From Streptomyces sp. ML-6 (GTDB taxonomy: Bacteria > Actinomycetota > Actinomycetes > Streptomycetales > Streptomycetaceae): DNA of 64,000 nt. The notes under the pieces were generated by a model. It saw only the letters and a list, made by a program, of their open reading frames with translations, had not been told where the DNA came from and searched no databases. Both the position numbers and the translations under genes were made by a program. The stretch spans positions 3,130,001 through 3,194,000 of the forward strand of contig NZ_JAOTIK010000001.1 of assembly GCF_030116705.1 (NCBI RefSeq). Reading direction: 5' to 3'. Below are positions 24,638 through 32,920 of this stretch, piece by piece. Position 1 is the first letter of the stretch, and every line of letters starts with the position of its first letter.

Positions 24638-25360
24638 ATGGGCAGGAGCCGCAGAACAATTCCGGAGGAGCTTCTGCTGCTCGCTCTGGACCCGACCACG
24701 GGTACCACAGCGCAGCCGCAGTCGCTCGACCTCGGCCTCGCCGGGGCTCAGCTAGTGGAGCTGGCTCTGGCAGGACGGATAGCCCCTGACGGGGATCGTA
24801 TCGCCGTGGTGATGCCACGGCCGACAGGAGATCCGACTCTGGACTCCGCACTGGAACTGCTGCGCCGACGCGGCAGCCCGGTCCGGGCGGTCCACTGGAT
24901 CGGCGGGCCCCGGCTGGGGCTGCGTCAGATCTACCTCGCTCATCTGGAGCGGTGCGGCATGGTGCATGCCGTGGCGGGCCAGATGTGCGGAGTGCTGCCG
25001 ACGACTCGCTACCAGGCGACGGACACGGCAATCAGCCGGGACATCAGAGCCAGGCTGGACAGTGCGATCCGCACCGGCGTACCGCCGGACCCGCGGACCG
25101 CGGCGCTCGCCGCGCTGGCCCACGCGGTCGGACTCGGCAAGCACCTGTACCCCGGGAACGAGGGGCGTTCATCGCGCTCCCGGCTCCGGGACCTGATCAG
25201 GCACGACCCGATGGGCGGTCTCGTGGCGCACGCCGTGATGGACGTCCAGAACGGGGCGGTCGCACAGCCGCGCCGCAGCCAGGCGGCCGGAGTCCCGTTG
25301 CAACCGCAAGTGCAGTCGCAGTCCCGCCGCGGCGGCATGGCGCGCATCGCGGCCCACTAG
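24638..25360 (+). CDS. GPP34/GOLPH3-family protein
   Basis: 240 residues; the family is defined in eukaryotes by GOLPH3/Vps74, which bind phosphatidylinositol-4-phosphate, and is abundant with unknown role in Streptomyces. Seen: the opening LPEELLLLALDP-type segment (IPEELLLLALDP), AGAQLVELALAGRI, and the helical C-terminal half with TAALAALAHAVGLGKHLYP. ATG 24638 has GGGGAGG upstream; an ATG four bases earlier is out of frame. Divergent from the carboxypeptidase gene. Confidence 0.83.
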   Translation: MGRSRRTIPEELLLLALDPTTGTTAQPQSLDLGLAGAQLVELALAGRIAPDGDRIAVVMPRPTGDPTLDSALELLRRRGSPVRAVHWIGGPRLGLRQIYLAHLERCGMVHAVAGQMCGVLPTTRYQATDTAISRDIRARLDSAIRTGVPPDPRTAALAALAHAVGLGKHLYPGNEGRSSRSRLRDLIRHDPMGGLVAHAVMDVQNGAVAQPRRSQAAGVPLQPQVQSQSRRGGMARIAAH

Positions 25361-25375
25361 GACCGCGCCGACGCG

Positions 25376-25465
25376 CCCGCACCGCAGCACACCGCACCAC
25401 CGCAGCACATGACGCCACCGCACCACCCGCACCACGGCGTCGCTGCACCACGACACCACGGCACC
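25376..25465 (+). repeat. CCGCAC-rich low-complexity stretch
   Basis: Irregular copies of CCGCAC/CACCAC fill the segment after the GPP34 gene. No coding support is seen in any frame. It looks like an expanded simple repeat in the 3' untranslated region. Confidence 0.5.
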
Positions 25466-25519
25466 AATCGAATACCGCCGCACCGTCGTCCCCAAGACCC
25501 GGTTCGGGAGCCGCACCAA

Positions 25520-25553
25520 GCGCGGGGCAGCCGAGACATCGGCTGCCCCGCGC
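25520..25553 (+). terminator. 14-bp hairpin terminator behind the GPP34 gene
   Basis: GCGCGGGGCAGCCG and CGGCTGCCCCGCGC pair perfectly around AGACAT. It is the only strong hairpin in the 290-base gap between the GPP34 and Xre genes. Confidence 0.75.
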
Positions 25554-25650
25554 GCATGCGTGTGTCCATTTTCCAGCGCGACCGGGGGGATTGGTGGCAA
25601 TCTGCTCAGCAGTAGATACGCACAGCTACATAGCCGGAGGTGCCGTTTCC

Positions 25651-26520
25651 GTGCCGTCCAACGTCAATCCCACCGTCAGGCGACGCCGATTGGGCCAGGA
25701 ACTGCGCCGACTGCGCGAGCTCAAGGGCATGACCGCCGAGGAGGTGGCGGAGCGGCTGCTGGTGTCGCAGTCGAAGATCAGCCGCCTGGAGAACGGCCGC
25801 CGTTCCATCAGCCAGCGCGACGTCCGCGACCTCTGCGGGGTGTACGAGGTCGTGGACCACCGTATCGTCGACTCGCTCATGCAGATGGCCAAGGACTCCC
25901 GCCAGCAGGGCTGGTGGCACGCCTTCGGCGACATCCCGTACAGCGTCTACATCGGTCTGGAGACCGACGCGGAGTCGCTGCGGGTGTACGAACCCCAGGT
26001 GGTCCCGGGCCTGTTGCAGACCCGGGGCTACGCCGAGGCGCTGATCAACGGCGCGTTGCCGGAGGCCCCGCCGAGCGAGATCGACAAGCGCGTCAGCGTC
26101 CGGGCCCGCCGCCAGGACCGGATCACCGACCCGGAACACCCGCTGCGGCTGTGGGCGGTGATCGACGAATCCGCGCTGCGCCGGCTGGTCGGCAGCAAGC
26201 AGGTGATGATCGAGCAGCTGGAGCAACTGATCGAACTGTCCCGGCTGCCGCACGTGACCGTGCAGGTGCTGCCGTTCGAGATGGGCGCGCACCCCGGCAT
26301 CAACGGGTAGTACGCCATTCTGGAATTCCCGGACGCGGCGGACTCCAGCGTCGTCTACATCGAGGGCGTCACCAGCGACCTCTATCTGGAGAAGGCGAAC
26401 GACGTCCAGCGGTACAGCGTCATGTACGAGCACCTGCGCGCACAGGCGCTGAATGTGGAACAGACCCGGCACTTCATCGCCGAAATCGCGAAGCAGTACA
26501 CCGAACTCCCCGGCGTGTGA
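25651..26520 (+). pseudogene. Xre-family regulator (DUF5753) interrupted by an in-frame TAG
   Basis: From GTG 25651 (GGAGG ten bases upstream) the frame encodes an Xre helix-turn-helix (LGQELRRLRELKGMTAEEVA, SQSKISRLENG) and most of the DUF5753 ligand-type domain (YEPQVVPGLLQTRGYAEALI). At 26308-26310 the codon is TAG within HPGING-stop-YAILEF. The same frame then continues with clear DUF5753 coding sequence (FPDAADSSVVYIEG, YLEKANDVQRYS) to TGA at 26518-26520. A single CAG-to-TAG change explains this. The product would be cut to 219 residues, losing about 69. These proteins normally act with a DUF397 protein, encoded 380 bases downstream. Sequencing error is the alternative. Confidence 0.85.
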
Positions 26521-26901
26521 CCGGACCATGCGCCCCATGTGCCCCATGAGATGCACGCGATGACACGCACCCGCGACGGCATACATCCGATCCGTACGGC
26601 CGAACAGCGCGAACAAGCCGTGCGGACGAGAAACACCTCGGGCCTTCCGGCCATGAATTCCGGACAGCCCGAATGCCCCGCGAAGTCCGTAATGTGGAAA
26701 ATGAAGTGATGTTACGGGAGGGGCGGCGGGAGAATACACTGCCGCTCACCCGTAGCGGAAGATGTGCAGAACACATACCACCCGGTCGAGTGAACACCCC
26801 CTTCGCCCAAGTGGTGGGACGAGTAGCGTCGATCACGCCAAACGGAACACCGGCGGAACGCCGTTGGTGTCATTCACGCGACTCTTTGAACCGGAGTGAA
26901 A

Positions 26902-27108
26902 ATGGCCATTCGTCAGGGTGCTACGGACAAGTGGACGAAGTCCTCGTATTCCGGGGGCAACGGCGCCTGCGTCGAAGTCAAGTCCCCTCTCGTGCAGGCA
27001 ATTGACGTACGCGACTCGAAGGCCCCCGAAGGCCCCTCGATCACGTTCGTCCCCGCCGCGTGGAACGCATTCGTGCGTGACGTCGGCAAGGGTTCCTTCG
27101 ACGCCTGA
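26902..27108 (+). CDS. DUF397 protein
   Basis: 68 residues, ATG 26902 with CCGGAG upstream. It has the family pattern WTKSSYSGGNGACVEV, IDVRDSK and FVPAAWNAFV. DUF397 proteins are small partners, often antagonists, of Xre/DUF5753 regulators in Streptomyces (as in the BldB/Scr/WhiJ-type systems). Its presumed partner is the interrupted gene at 25651-26520. The 381 bases between them show no other gene. Confidence 0.88.
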   Translation: MAIRQGATDKWTKSSYSGGNGACVEVKSPLVQAIDVRDSKAPEGPSITFVPAAWNAFVRDVGKGSFDA

Positions 27109-27247
27109 CCGATGAATTCGCGCGCTCGCATCACAGCGCCTTTCCGGTGTTGTTGTCAGCCCTCTCGACTGGTCCGCCGTCCTGGCCGAGGGGGCTCGGC
27201 GCCCGCCCCGCAGGAAGTCATGCCGGAAGTACCGCAGGAAAACCCAC

Positions 27248-27281
27248 GGGGCCTCCCTCAGGAAGTCCCGCGGGAGGCCCC
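27248..27281 (-). terminator. Terminator of the leftward gene at 27293
   Basis: GGGGCCTCCC and GGGAGGCCCC form a 10-base stem 12 bases after the stop codon. Several CCGCAGGAAG copies (27205-27290) surround it and give the segment a repetitive look. Confidence 0.6.
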
Positions 27282-27292
27282 GCAGGAAGCGC

Positions 27293-28132
27293 TCAGCGCA
27301 GCCGGTCGACGTACAGATCGGTTCCCGGCACCGTCGGTATGAACGGTGCCACCAGCTCCACCCGCCCCAGGCCGGATTCCGCGACCGCCGCGTCGAGTCC
27401 GGCGAAGTACCCGGCCCGGCACTCCCCCGGCTCCTCCTGGAGGAACCACAGCAGGGTCAGCCGGGTGTCGACGCCCTCCACCTGCTTCACATAGGCCATC
27501 CGGTCTCCGGGCAGGGGCGTGGGACGGAAGACGGTCACCATCGCCGCCGGGGACCCCGCCAGCCGCTCCGGCAGGTGTCGCGAGCACAGCCATTCGAGCA
27601 ACTCGGCCCGCTGCTCCGGGCCTTCGGCGTCGATCACTTCGAGGACCAGCCCGCGGTAGGGGTGGTCCAGGGCGTGGAAGTCCCGGGGCCCCTCGGCACC
27701 GTCCCGGTAGACCGTCGCCTCGTGGTGCTGGAACGAGGTGAACACATGGGTGCGGTCCCGGTGGACGCGACCGTCCCGGTCGAGCCGTTTGTTGATGCCG
27801 ACGGTCCACCTCATGTGGTCGTCGTAGCGCCCCTCCGTCACCCAGTACACGGACAGGTAGCAGCCGGCCCCGACCGGCTCCGCGACCGCGGAACGCTCCG
27901 GATAGCGCAGCTCCCGCAGCTCACGGGTGGCCACCCAGCGGCGCCCGGCGAACATCCAGGGCATCGCCATCGCGCCCGCGTAGTAGTGGTCGTCCTCGTA
28001 CCAGCGGTTGTACGCGCGCTCGTGGCCCGGGTGCGGTTCGACCAGGGTGATCAGCGCGTGGCCGGGACGGACCCCGTACGGCCCCAGCGCGGCCAGTTCG
28101 CCGTAGGTGGCGCTCCGCGTCTCGTCGCTCAT
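27293..28132 (-). CDS. Protein of unknown function paired with an SDR gene
   Basis: 279 residues; ATG 28132 with GGAAGGGG upstream. I do not recognise a named domain with certainty. The N-terminal part (GHALITLVEPHPGHERAYNRWYEDDHY) recalls the ferredoxin-like EthD/dimeric barrel family, in which a NxWYexeH motif is typical, and a second weaker copy appears after residue 150. It is divergent from the SDR gene with a shared palindrome between them, so the two are probably co-regulated in one catabolic or biosynthetic step. Confidence 0.6.
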   Translation of the reverse strand: MSDETRSATYGELAALGPYGVRPGHALITLVEPHPGHERAYNRWYEDDHYYAGAMAMPWMFAGRRWVATRELRELRYPERSAVAEPVGAGCYLSVYWVTEGRYDDHMRWTVGINKRLDRDGRVHRDRTHVFTSFQHHEATVYRDGAEGPRDFHALDHPYRGLVLEVIDAEGPEQRAELLEWLCSRHLPERLAGSPAAMVTVFRPTPLPGDRMAYVKQVEGVDTRLTLLWFLQEEPGECRAGYFAGLDAAVAESGLGRVELVAPFIPTVPGTDLYVDRLR

Positions 28133-28168
28133 GCCGTTCCCCTTCCGTACTCGGCGGCGACGCCCTAC

Positions 28169-28185
28169 TCTGACGCACCGTCAGA
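28169..28185. promoter_or_regulatory. Palindrome in the divergent promoter, candidate TetR-type operator
   Basis: TCTGACG-CAC-CGTCAGA has perfect seven-base arms and lies between the starts of the divergent genes at 28132 and 28255. Size and symmetry suit a dimeric TetR-like repressor, but no regulator gene is adjacent. Confidence 0.5.
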
Positions 28186-28188
28186 AAA

Positions 28189-28241
28189 ACTGCCAGGGTG
28201 CAGAACCACGCCGTACTGCCAGGGTGCAGGACCGACGCCGT
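28189..28241 (+). repeat. Tandem direct repeat of about 26 bases before the SDR gene
   Basis: Two copies beginning ACTGCCAGGGTGCAG and ending ACGCCGT lie end to end (28189-28214, 28215-28241), differing by two changes and one inserted base. The second copy ends just before the CCGGAGG ribosome site of the SDR gene, so the duplication lies in its leader. Confidence 0.7.
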
Positions 28242-28254
28242 CCGGAGGCCGCCG

Positions 28255-29037
28255 ATGTCGCTCGCGGGGAAGACCGTCGTCGTGTCCGGGGTGGGGCCCG
28301 GGCTCGGGCACCGGGTCGCTGCGGCGGTCGTGCGGGAGGGCGGGGACGCGGTGCTCGGGGCGCGTACCGCCGCGCATCTCGCCGGCTCGGCGGCGCGGAT
28401 CGACCCCGGGGGCCGGCACACCGCCCATCTGGCCACCGACATCACGGACGAGGCGCAGTGCGGGGCGCTCGCCGCGCTGGCGCTGGAACGGTTCGGGCGG
28501 CTCGACGCGGTGGTCCACGTCGCCGCCCTGGACAGCCATTTCGGCGGGGTCGAGGACGCCGACCTCGACACCTGGCGGCCGGTGCTCGACGTCAACCTGC
28601 TCGGCACGCTGCGGATGACCCGCGCCTGTCTGCCCGGTCTCAAGGAGCGGGGCGGCTCGGTGGTGATCATCGGTACGCAGTCCTCGGTGGCCGCGCCGTC
28701 CCGGGTGCGGCAGGCGGCGTACGCGGCGTCGAAGGGGGCGCTCACCTCGGCGATGTACTCCATGGCGCGGGAGTTCGGCCCGCACCGCATCCGGGTCAAC
28801 ACGGTGCTGCCGGGATGGATGTGGGGCCCGCCGGTGCAGGCGTACGTACGGTCCACGGCGCGGGCCGAGGGAGTGAGCGAGGCCGAGGTGCTGAGCGGGC
28901 TCACCGAGCGCATGGCACTGCCCGAACCGGCCACGGACGGCGATGTGGCGGAGGCCGCCGTGTTCCTGGCATCGGACCGGGCGCGGGCGATCACCGGGCA
29001 GTCCCTGCTGGTCAACGCCGGTGAAGTGATGCGATAG
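28255..29037 (+). CDS. Short-chain dehydrogenase/reductase
   Basis: 260 residues; ATG 28255 with CCGGAGG upstream. Classical SDR: nucleotide-binding VSGVGPGLGHRVA (TGxxxGxG variant), an NAA-equivalent VAALDS, and the catalytic Tyr-Lys in YAASKGALTSAMYSM with Ser in TQSS. The C-terminal segment VFLASDRARAITGQSLLVNAG is standard. It oxidises or reduces an alcohol/ketone with NAD(P)(H); substrate unknown. Divergent from the unknown gene at 27293. Confidence 0.88.
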   Translation: MSLAGKTVVVSGVGPGLGHRVAAAVVREGGDAVLGARTAAHLAGSAARIDPGGRHTAHLATDITDEAQCGALAALALERFGRLDAVVHVAALDSHFGGVEDADLDTWRPVLDVNLLGTLRMTRACLPGLKERGGSVVIIGTQSSVAAPSRVRQAAYAASKGALTSAMYSMAREFGPHRIRVNTVLPGWMWGPPVQAYVRSTARAEGVSEAEVLSGLTERMALPEPATDGDVAEAAVFLASDRARAITGQSLLVNAGEVMR

Positions 29038-29102
29038 CCCCGGCCGGGGTCCTCGCCCCGCCCCCGTCTCCCGTACGGGCTACAGGCTACGGGCTACGGG
29101 CT

Positions 29103-30218
29103 TCAGCCACGCGGGTAGCGGGCCAGCCAGCCGGGGGCGGCGGCGGAGGGGCCGTGCAGGGCCGGGCCCTGGGTCATCTCCATGGCGAAGTCGTCGGCGA
29201 GCTCCAGCAGGGTGGCCCGTCCCTCCAGTTCGACGAGCCAGGCGGGCGGCAGCGCGGTCTCGCCGTGCAGCGCGCCGAGGAGCGCCCCGCACAGGGCCCC
29301 GGTGGCGGCGGACGGCCCGCCGTGGTTGACCGCCAGCCGCAGCCCGTGCCGTACGTCCTCGCTGACCAGCGCGCAGTACACGGCGACGGCGAGCACCTCC
29401 TCGGCCGAGTCCGTGTCGCCCAGCGACTCGATCAGGGCCGGGCCCGGAATGCCCTGGCGCACGGTGCCGAGGGCCTGCTTCAGCGCCTCGGAGACCGGTT
29501 CGTGGCCGGGTTTCCCGGCGAGCAGGGCCAGCACGTGCTGGACGGCGCCGTCCAGGGTCTCGCCCCGGGTCAGCGCGTGCACCATGACGGCGAAGGCCCC
29601 CGCGGAGAGCAGGGCGACGGGGTGGCCGTGGGTCTGGGCGGCGCACTCGACGGCGAGCTGGAGGACGAGTTCGGGCTCCCAGCCGACGAGCAGCCCGAAC
29701 GGCGCGGACCGGGTGAGGGCCGCCGAGCCCCGGGCGGTGGGGTTCTTGGGCTGGTCGAGCGTGCCCATGGTGGGGTCGCCGAAGCCGGTGAGGCATTCCC
29801 GGGTGGGGCTCCGGCGGGCGTACAGCCACTCCTGCCGGGCGAGCCAGCCGTCCTCCGTGCGGCGCTCGTCGGGCCCCCAGTCGTGCTGCGTGGCCGCCCA
29901 GCGCAGATGGGCGCGGTGGACATCGGTGGGCGGGTGCCAGGCCCCGATGTCGCGGCGGACCTGGGCCCGGATGAGGCCGTCGACGGTGAACAGGGTGAGC
30001 TGGGTGATGGCGGTGACGGTGCCCCGCGCGCCGTGCACGGGCACGAGATCGGTGACGGCCTCGGCGCCGTGGGTCTCCCGGATCTCCTCCAGCGCGAGGT
30101 CGTGGACCCCGGCCCCGAGCGCGTCGCCGACGGCCCCGCACAGCAGCGCGCCGCGCACCCGGCTGCGGAAGTCCTGCTGCTCGGCACGGCCCCAGACAGC
30201 CGTGGTTCCTGTGGTCAC
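29103..30218 (-). CDS. ADP-ribosylglycohydrolase (DraG) family protein
   Basis: 371 residues from GTG 30218 with GAAGAGGGG upstream. Family features: RGALLCGAVGDALGAG at the N-terminus, DGWLARQEW, TGFGDPTMGTLDQPKNPTARG, and NHGGPSAATGALCGALLGA near the end (the GDSDTTG-like metal site usual in this family reads HGGPSAATG). The family cleaves ADP-ribose from proteins or small molecules using two magnesium ions. Part of the metal site is altered (Asp replaced), so activity is uncertain. Monocistronic, unrelated in position to the DarT-like gene. Confidence 0.78.
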   Translation of the reverse strand: MTTGTTAVWGRAEQQDFRSRVRGALLCGAVGDALGAGVHDLALEEIRETHGAEAVTDLVPVHGARGTVTAITQLTLFTVDGLIRAQVRRDIGAWHPPTDVHRAHLRWAATQHDWGPDERRTEDGWLARQEWLYARRSPTRECLTGFGDPTMGTLDQPKNPTARGSAALTRSAPFGLLVGWEPELVLQLAVECAAQTHGHPVALLSAGAFAVMVHALTRGETLDGAVQHVLALLAGKPGHEPVSEALKQALGTVRQGIPGPALIESLGDTDSAEEVLAVAVYCALVSEDVRHGLRLAVNHGGPSAATGALCGALLGALHGETALPPAWLVELEGRATLLELADDFAMEMTQGPALHGPSAAAPGWLARYPRG

Positions 30219-30367
30219 CGCGCCCCTCTTCCCCGTCGGCCCGACCGCGACTTCGCAGCACTGTAATCGAACGGGAACGGTGGGTCGGGGGCCCGGAAAC
30301 GGGTACGCGTGGGTATGTGGACGGACGTCCCGCAGGTCGTTTTTGACCGGTGGACGCGGGCGGGGGG

Positions 30368-30441
30368 GCGTACGGACCGGGGCGCCGGGACGTACGGGTC
30401 GGGCCTCGCGGACCGGGCGTACGGACCAGGGCGTACGGACC
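30368..30441 (-). repeat. Direct repeats downstream of the STAND/TPR gene
   Basis: GCGTACGGACC occurs at 30368, 30417 and 30431 in the 265-base gap 30219-30483. A related GACGTACGGGTC lies between them. No gene is seen in the gap. Confidence 0.5.
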
Positions 30442-30483
30442 GTGCGTTCGACCGTTCGACGAGTCGGCCAGCCGGCCAGTGGG

Positions 30484-32844
30484 TCAACCGGTCAGCCGGT
30501 CCCGCTGCTCCCGCGCCCACGCGTACTGCGGGTCGATCTCCAGCGCCCGGTCCAGGTCGGCCAGGGCGTCGGCGGTGCGGCCCAGTTGTTCGTACGCCAG
30601 CGCCCGGCTGCCCAGGGCCCAGGCGTAGGCCGGGTCCAGGGCGAGCGCCCGGCCGTACTCGGCGACGGCCTCCTCGTGGCGCCCCGCCGCCCGGTACACC
30701 TCGCCCCGCTCCCCCGCCGTCCCGGCCCGCCCCGGGGCCAGTTCCTCGGCCCGGTCCAGGTCGGCCAGGGCGCCCACCGGGTCGCCCAGGGCGGAGCGGA
30801 CCTGGGCGCGGCGGACGAGCGCCCAGTGGTACTCCGGCCGCAGGGCGATCGCCCGGTCGAAGTCGTCGAGCGCCTCCTCGTGCCGGCCGAGCCGGTGCCG
30901 CACCAGGCCCCGGCTGCCGAGCGGCACGGCGTCGGCCGGGTCCATGGCGTGCGCCCGGTCCAGCACGGCCAGGGCCTCCTCCAGCCGCCCCATCCGCCGG
31001 TAGGTCTCGCCCCGCTCCCGCACCGCCCAGGCCCAGTCGGGCGCGATCTCCTCGGCCCGGTCCAGGTCGGCCAGGGCCTCCTCGTACCGGCCGAGCGCCC
31101 GCAGCACGACGGCCCGCCCCTGGAACGCCCGGGCGTTGCGCGGGTCCACCGCAACGGCCCGCCCGTGGTCGGACAGCGCGGCTTCGGCCGCACCGGCCCG
31201 GAAGTGGTCCCAGGCCCGCGTCACGAGGGCGGTCGCCCGGTCGGTGTCGGTCAGTTCGGCGCGGGTCAGCAGCAGCCCGAGGGCGGCGGCGACGCGCGGC
31301 CCGTGGTCGGTCAGCGCGGTCAGCAGGTCCCGCCCCCAGTCGCGCAGTACGGCGCTGTCGGCGTCCTCGCCCGCCTCCGCGAGGGTGCGCGCCCAGTGCC
31401 GGGCGGCCACCGGGTCCTGCCCGCAGGCGTCGATCCCGGCGCGCAGCGCGTCGGGGAGCGCGGAGCGCGGGTGGGCGCAGAGCCGGTGGTACAGCGCGTC
31501 GAGGGCCGCCTCGCGCCAGGGCTCCTCGGTCCAGAGCCGGTCCGGGGCCACGCCCTCGGCCGCCCGGTCCCGGCGGGCGGCGAAGGCCCCGGCCAGGCGC
31601 TCGTGCGCCTCGGCCCAGCGGCGGGGCGAGGCGGTGCGCTCCAGCCGGAGCATCGGGGCGCGGACCACGTCGTGGTACCTGGCCCGGCCGGTGTACCGCC
31701 CGGCCACGAACGGCAGTTCGTTCAGCCAGTCGTGGAGTCCGGGTCCGGCGTCCGGCGCCGCCACGGCGACCAGGTCCTCGTCCAGCCGCCGGGGCAGGGC
31801 GCAGGCCAGGGCCGCCGCGCGCCGCCCGGGGTCGCTCTCCGCCGCGAGGAACCGCTCGACGGCCGTCGCGTTCGCGTCCTCGAACGCGCCCGGGTTCGTG
31901 GCGAGCGTGGACACCAGGACCGGCAGCCCGCCGGAGAGCCGCAGCACCTCCCGTACGACGGTCTCGTCCAGGACCCCTCTGTCGGTGAGGAGTCGGCGCG
32001 ACTCCCGTTCGGTGAACGGGGCCAGCGGTACGTCCGCCGCCAGCCGGCCGTGCCCGGACCAGCGCACGGGGTCGAGGCGGCGCTGCCCGGCGAGGGTGAG
32101 GACGAGGTTCGCGGGGAGGTTCCCGTAGCGGTGCGGGGTGAGCAGGTCGGTCAGCCAGCCGTCGAGCACCGGGGCGGTGCGCTCGTAGGTGTCCAGGAAC
32201 AGCGTCACCCAGGGGACGGTGTCCGCGACCCGCTCCAGCTCGGCGACGAACACGGGCGTGAGGACCCGTACCGGTTCCGCCAGGAGCCCCGCCTCCTCCT
32301 GCCGGGCCCGCCCGCCGAACACCGCGCGCAGTCCGCCCGCGCCCCGCGCCACCGTCGCCGGGTCGAGGCCCCCGGCCAGCGCCCCCAGTACGGGGATCGT
32401 CCCGGCCACCATCAGCCCGGCCTGCGACGCGGCCAGGGCGCCCGGGGAGGGTTCTCCGTCGGCGGGGGCGGCGGCGGCCTCGTGGAGCTGCCGCCGGTAC
32501 GTGGTGAGCAGCCGGTCCAGCGCCTTGAGCGGGTGCCCCTGCCCGGCGAACTGCGCGGCCACCGCGGCCAGTACCTCGGGTATCGACTCGGCCGCGTCGT
32601 CGACCCACGCGGTCAGCGCGCCCGACTCCCTGGCGGCCCGCTCCCATTCGCGTACGAGGGACGTCTTGCCGACCCCCGCGTTCCCCCTGACGTGGAACAC
32701 GAAGCGGTGCCGCGGGTCCTCCGGGGGCACCTCGAAGTTGGCGCGGAACAGGGCGAGTTCGTCCTCCCGGCCGACGAAGGCGGCACGTCGGTGCCCGTCG
32801 ACGATCTCCTGGAGGGACAGGCGGCGCGGACCGGTCGGAGGCAT
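30484..32844 (-). CDS. STAND-type ATPase with C-terminal TPR repeats
   Basis: About 786 residues; ATG 32844 chosen at MPPTGPRRLSLQEI (an in-frame ATG 17 codons earlier has less support). P-loop GNAGVGKTSLV with Lys60 is preceded by FVGREDELALFRANF, an AAA_16/NACHT-like entry. LVTLFLDTYERTAPVLDGWL carries the Walker B acidic residue. After a winged-helix-like middle region come about eight TPRs (for example ALADLDRAEEIAPDWAWAVR). Such proteins are signal-transducing NTPases; the trigger is unknown. Monocistronic. Confidence 0.82.
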   Translation of the reverse strand: MPPTGPRRLSLQEIVDGHRRAAFVGREDELALFRANFEVPPEDPRHRFVFHVRGNAGVGKTSLVREWERAARESGALTAWVDDAAESIPEVLAAVAAQFAGQGHPLKALDRLLTTYRRQLHEAAAAPADGEPSPGALAASQAGLMVAGTIPVLGALAGGLDPATVARGAGGLRAVFGGRARQEEAGLLAEPVRVLTPVFVAELERVADTVPWVTLFLDTYERTAPVLDGWLTDLLTPHRYGNLPANLVLTLAGQRRLDPVRWSGHGRLAADVPLAPFTERESRRLLTDRGVLDETVVREVLRLSGGLPVLVSTLATNPGAFEDANATAVERFLAAESDPGRRAAALACALPRRLDEDLVAVAAPDAGPGLHDWLNELPFVAGRYTGRARYHDVVRAPMLRLERTASPRRWAEAHERLAGAFAARRDRAAEGVAPDRLWTEEPWREAALDALYHRLCAHPRSALPDALRAGIDACGQDPVAARHWARTLAEAGEDADSAVLRDWGRDLLTALTDHGPRVAAALGLLLTRAELTDTDRATALVTRAWDHFRAGAAEAALSDHGRAVAVDPRNARAFQGRAVVLRALGRYEEALADLDRAEEIAPDWAWAVRERGETYRRMGRLEEALAVLDRAHAMDPADAVPLGSRGLVRHRLGRHEEALDDFDRAIALRPEYHWALVRRAQVRSALGDPVGALADLDRAEELAPGRAGTAGERGEVYRAAGRHEEAVAEYGRALALDPAYAWALGSRALAYEQLGRTADALADLDRALEIDPQYAWAREQRDRLTG

Positions 32845-32920
32845 GCCCCCAGTCTGCCAGCGCCCGCTTCCGCCCCAGTCGCGGACCGGGTGCACGGCGG
32901 GCCGGGGCGTGCGGGCCGGG

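Noticed and set aside
29103..30218. Partner antitoxin for the DarT-like enzyme
   Set aside because: It is an ADP-ribosylglycohydrolase-family protein, but 28 kb away, outside the island, and not a macrodomain DarG.
30215..32647. Long opposite-frame open reading frames in GC-rich genes
   Set aside because: They are shadow frames caused by high third-position GC; their products are Arg/Gly/Pro-rich without domains.
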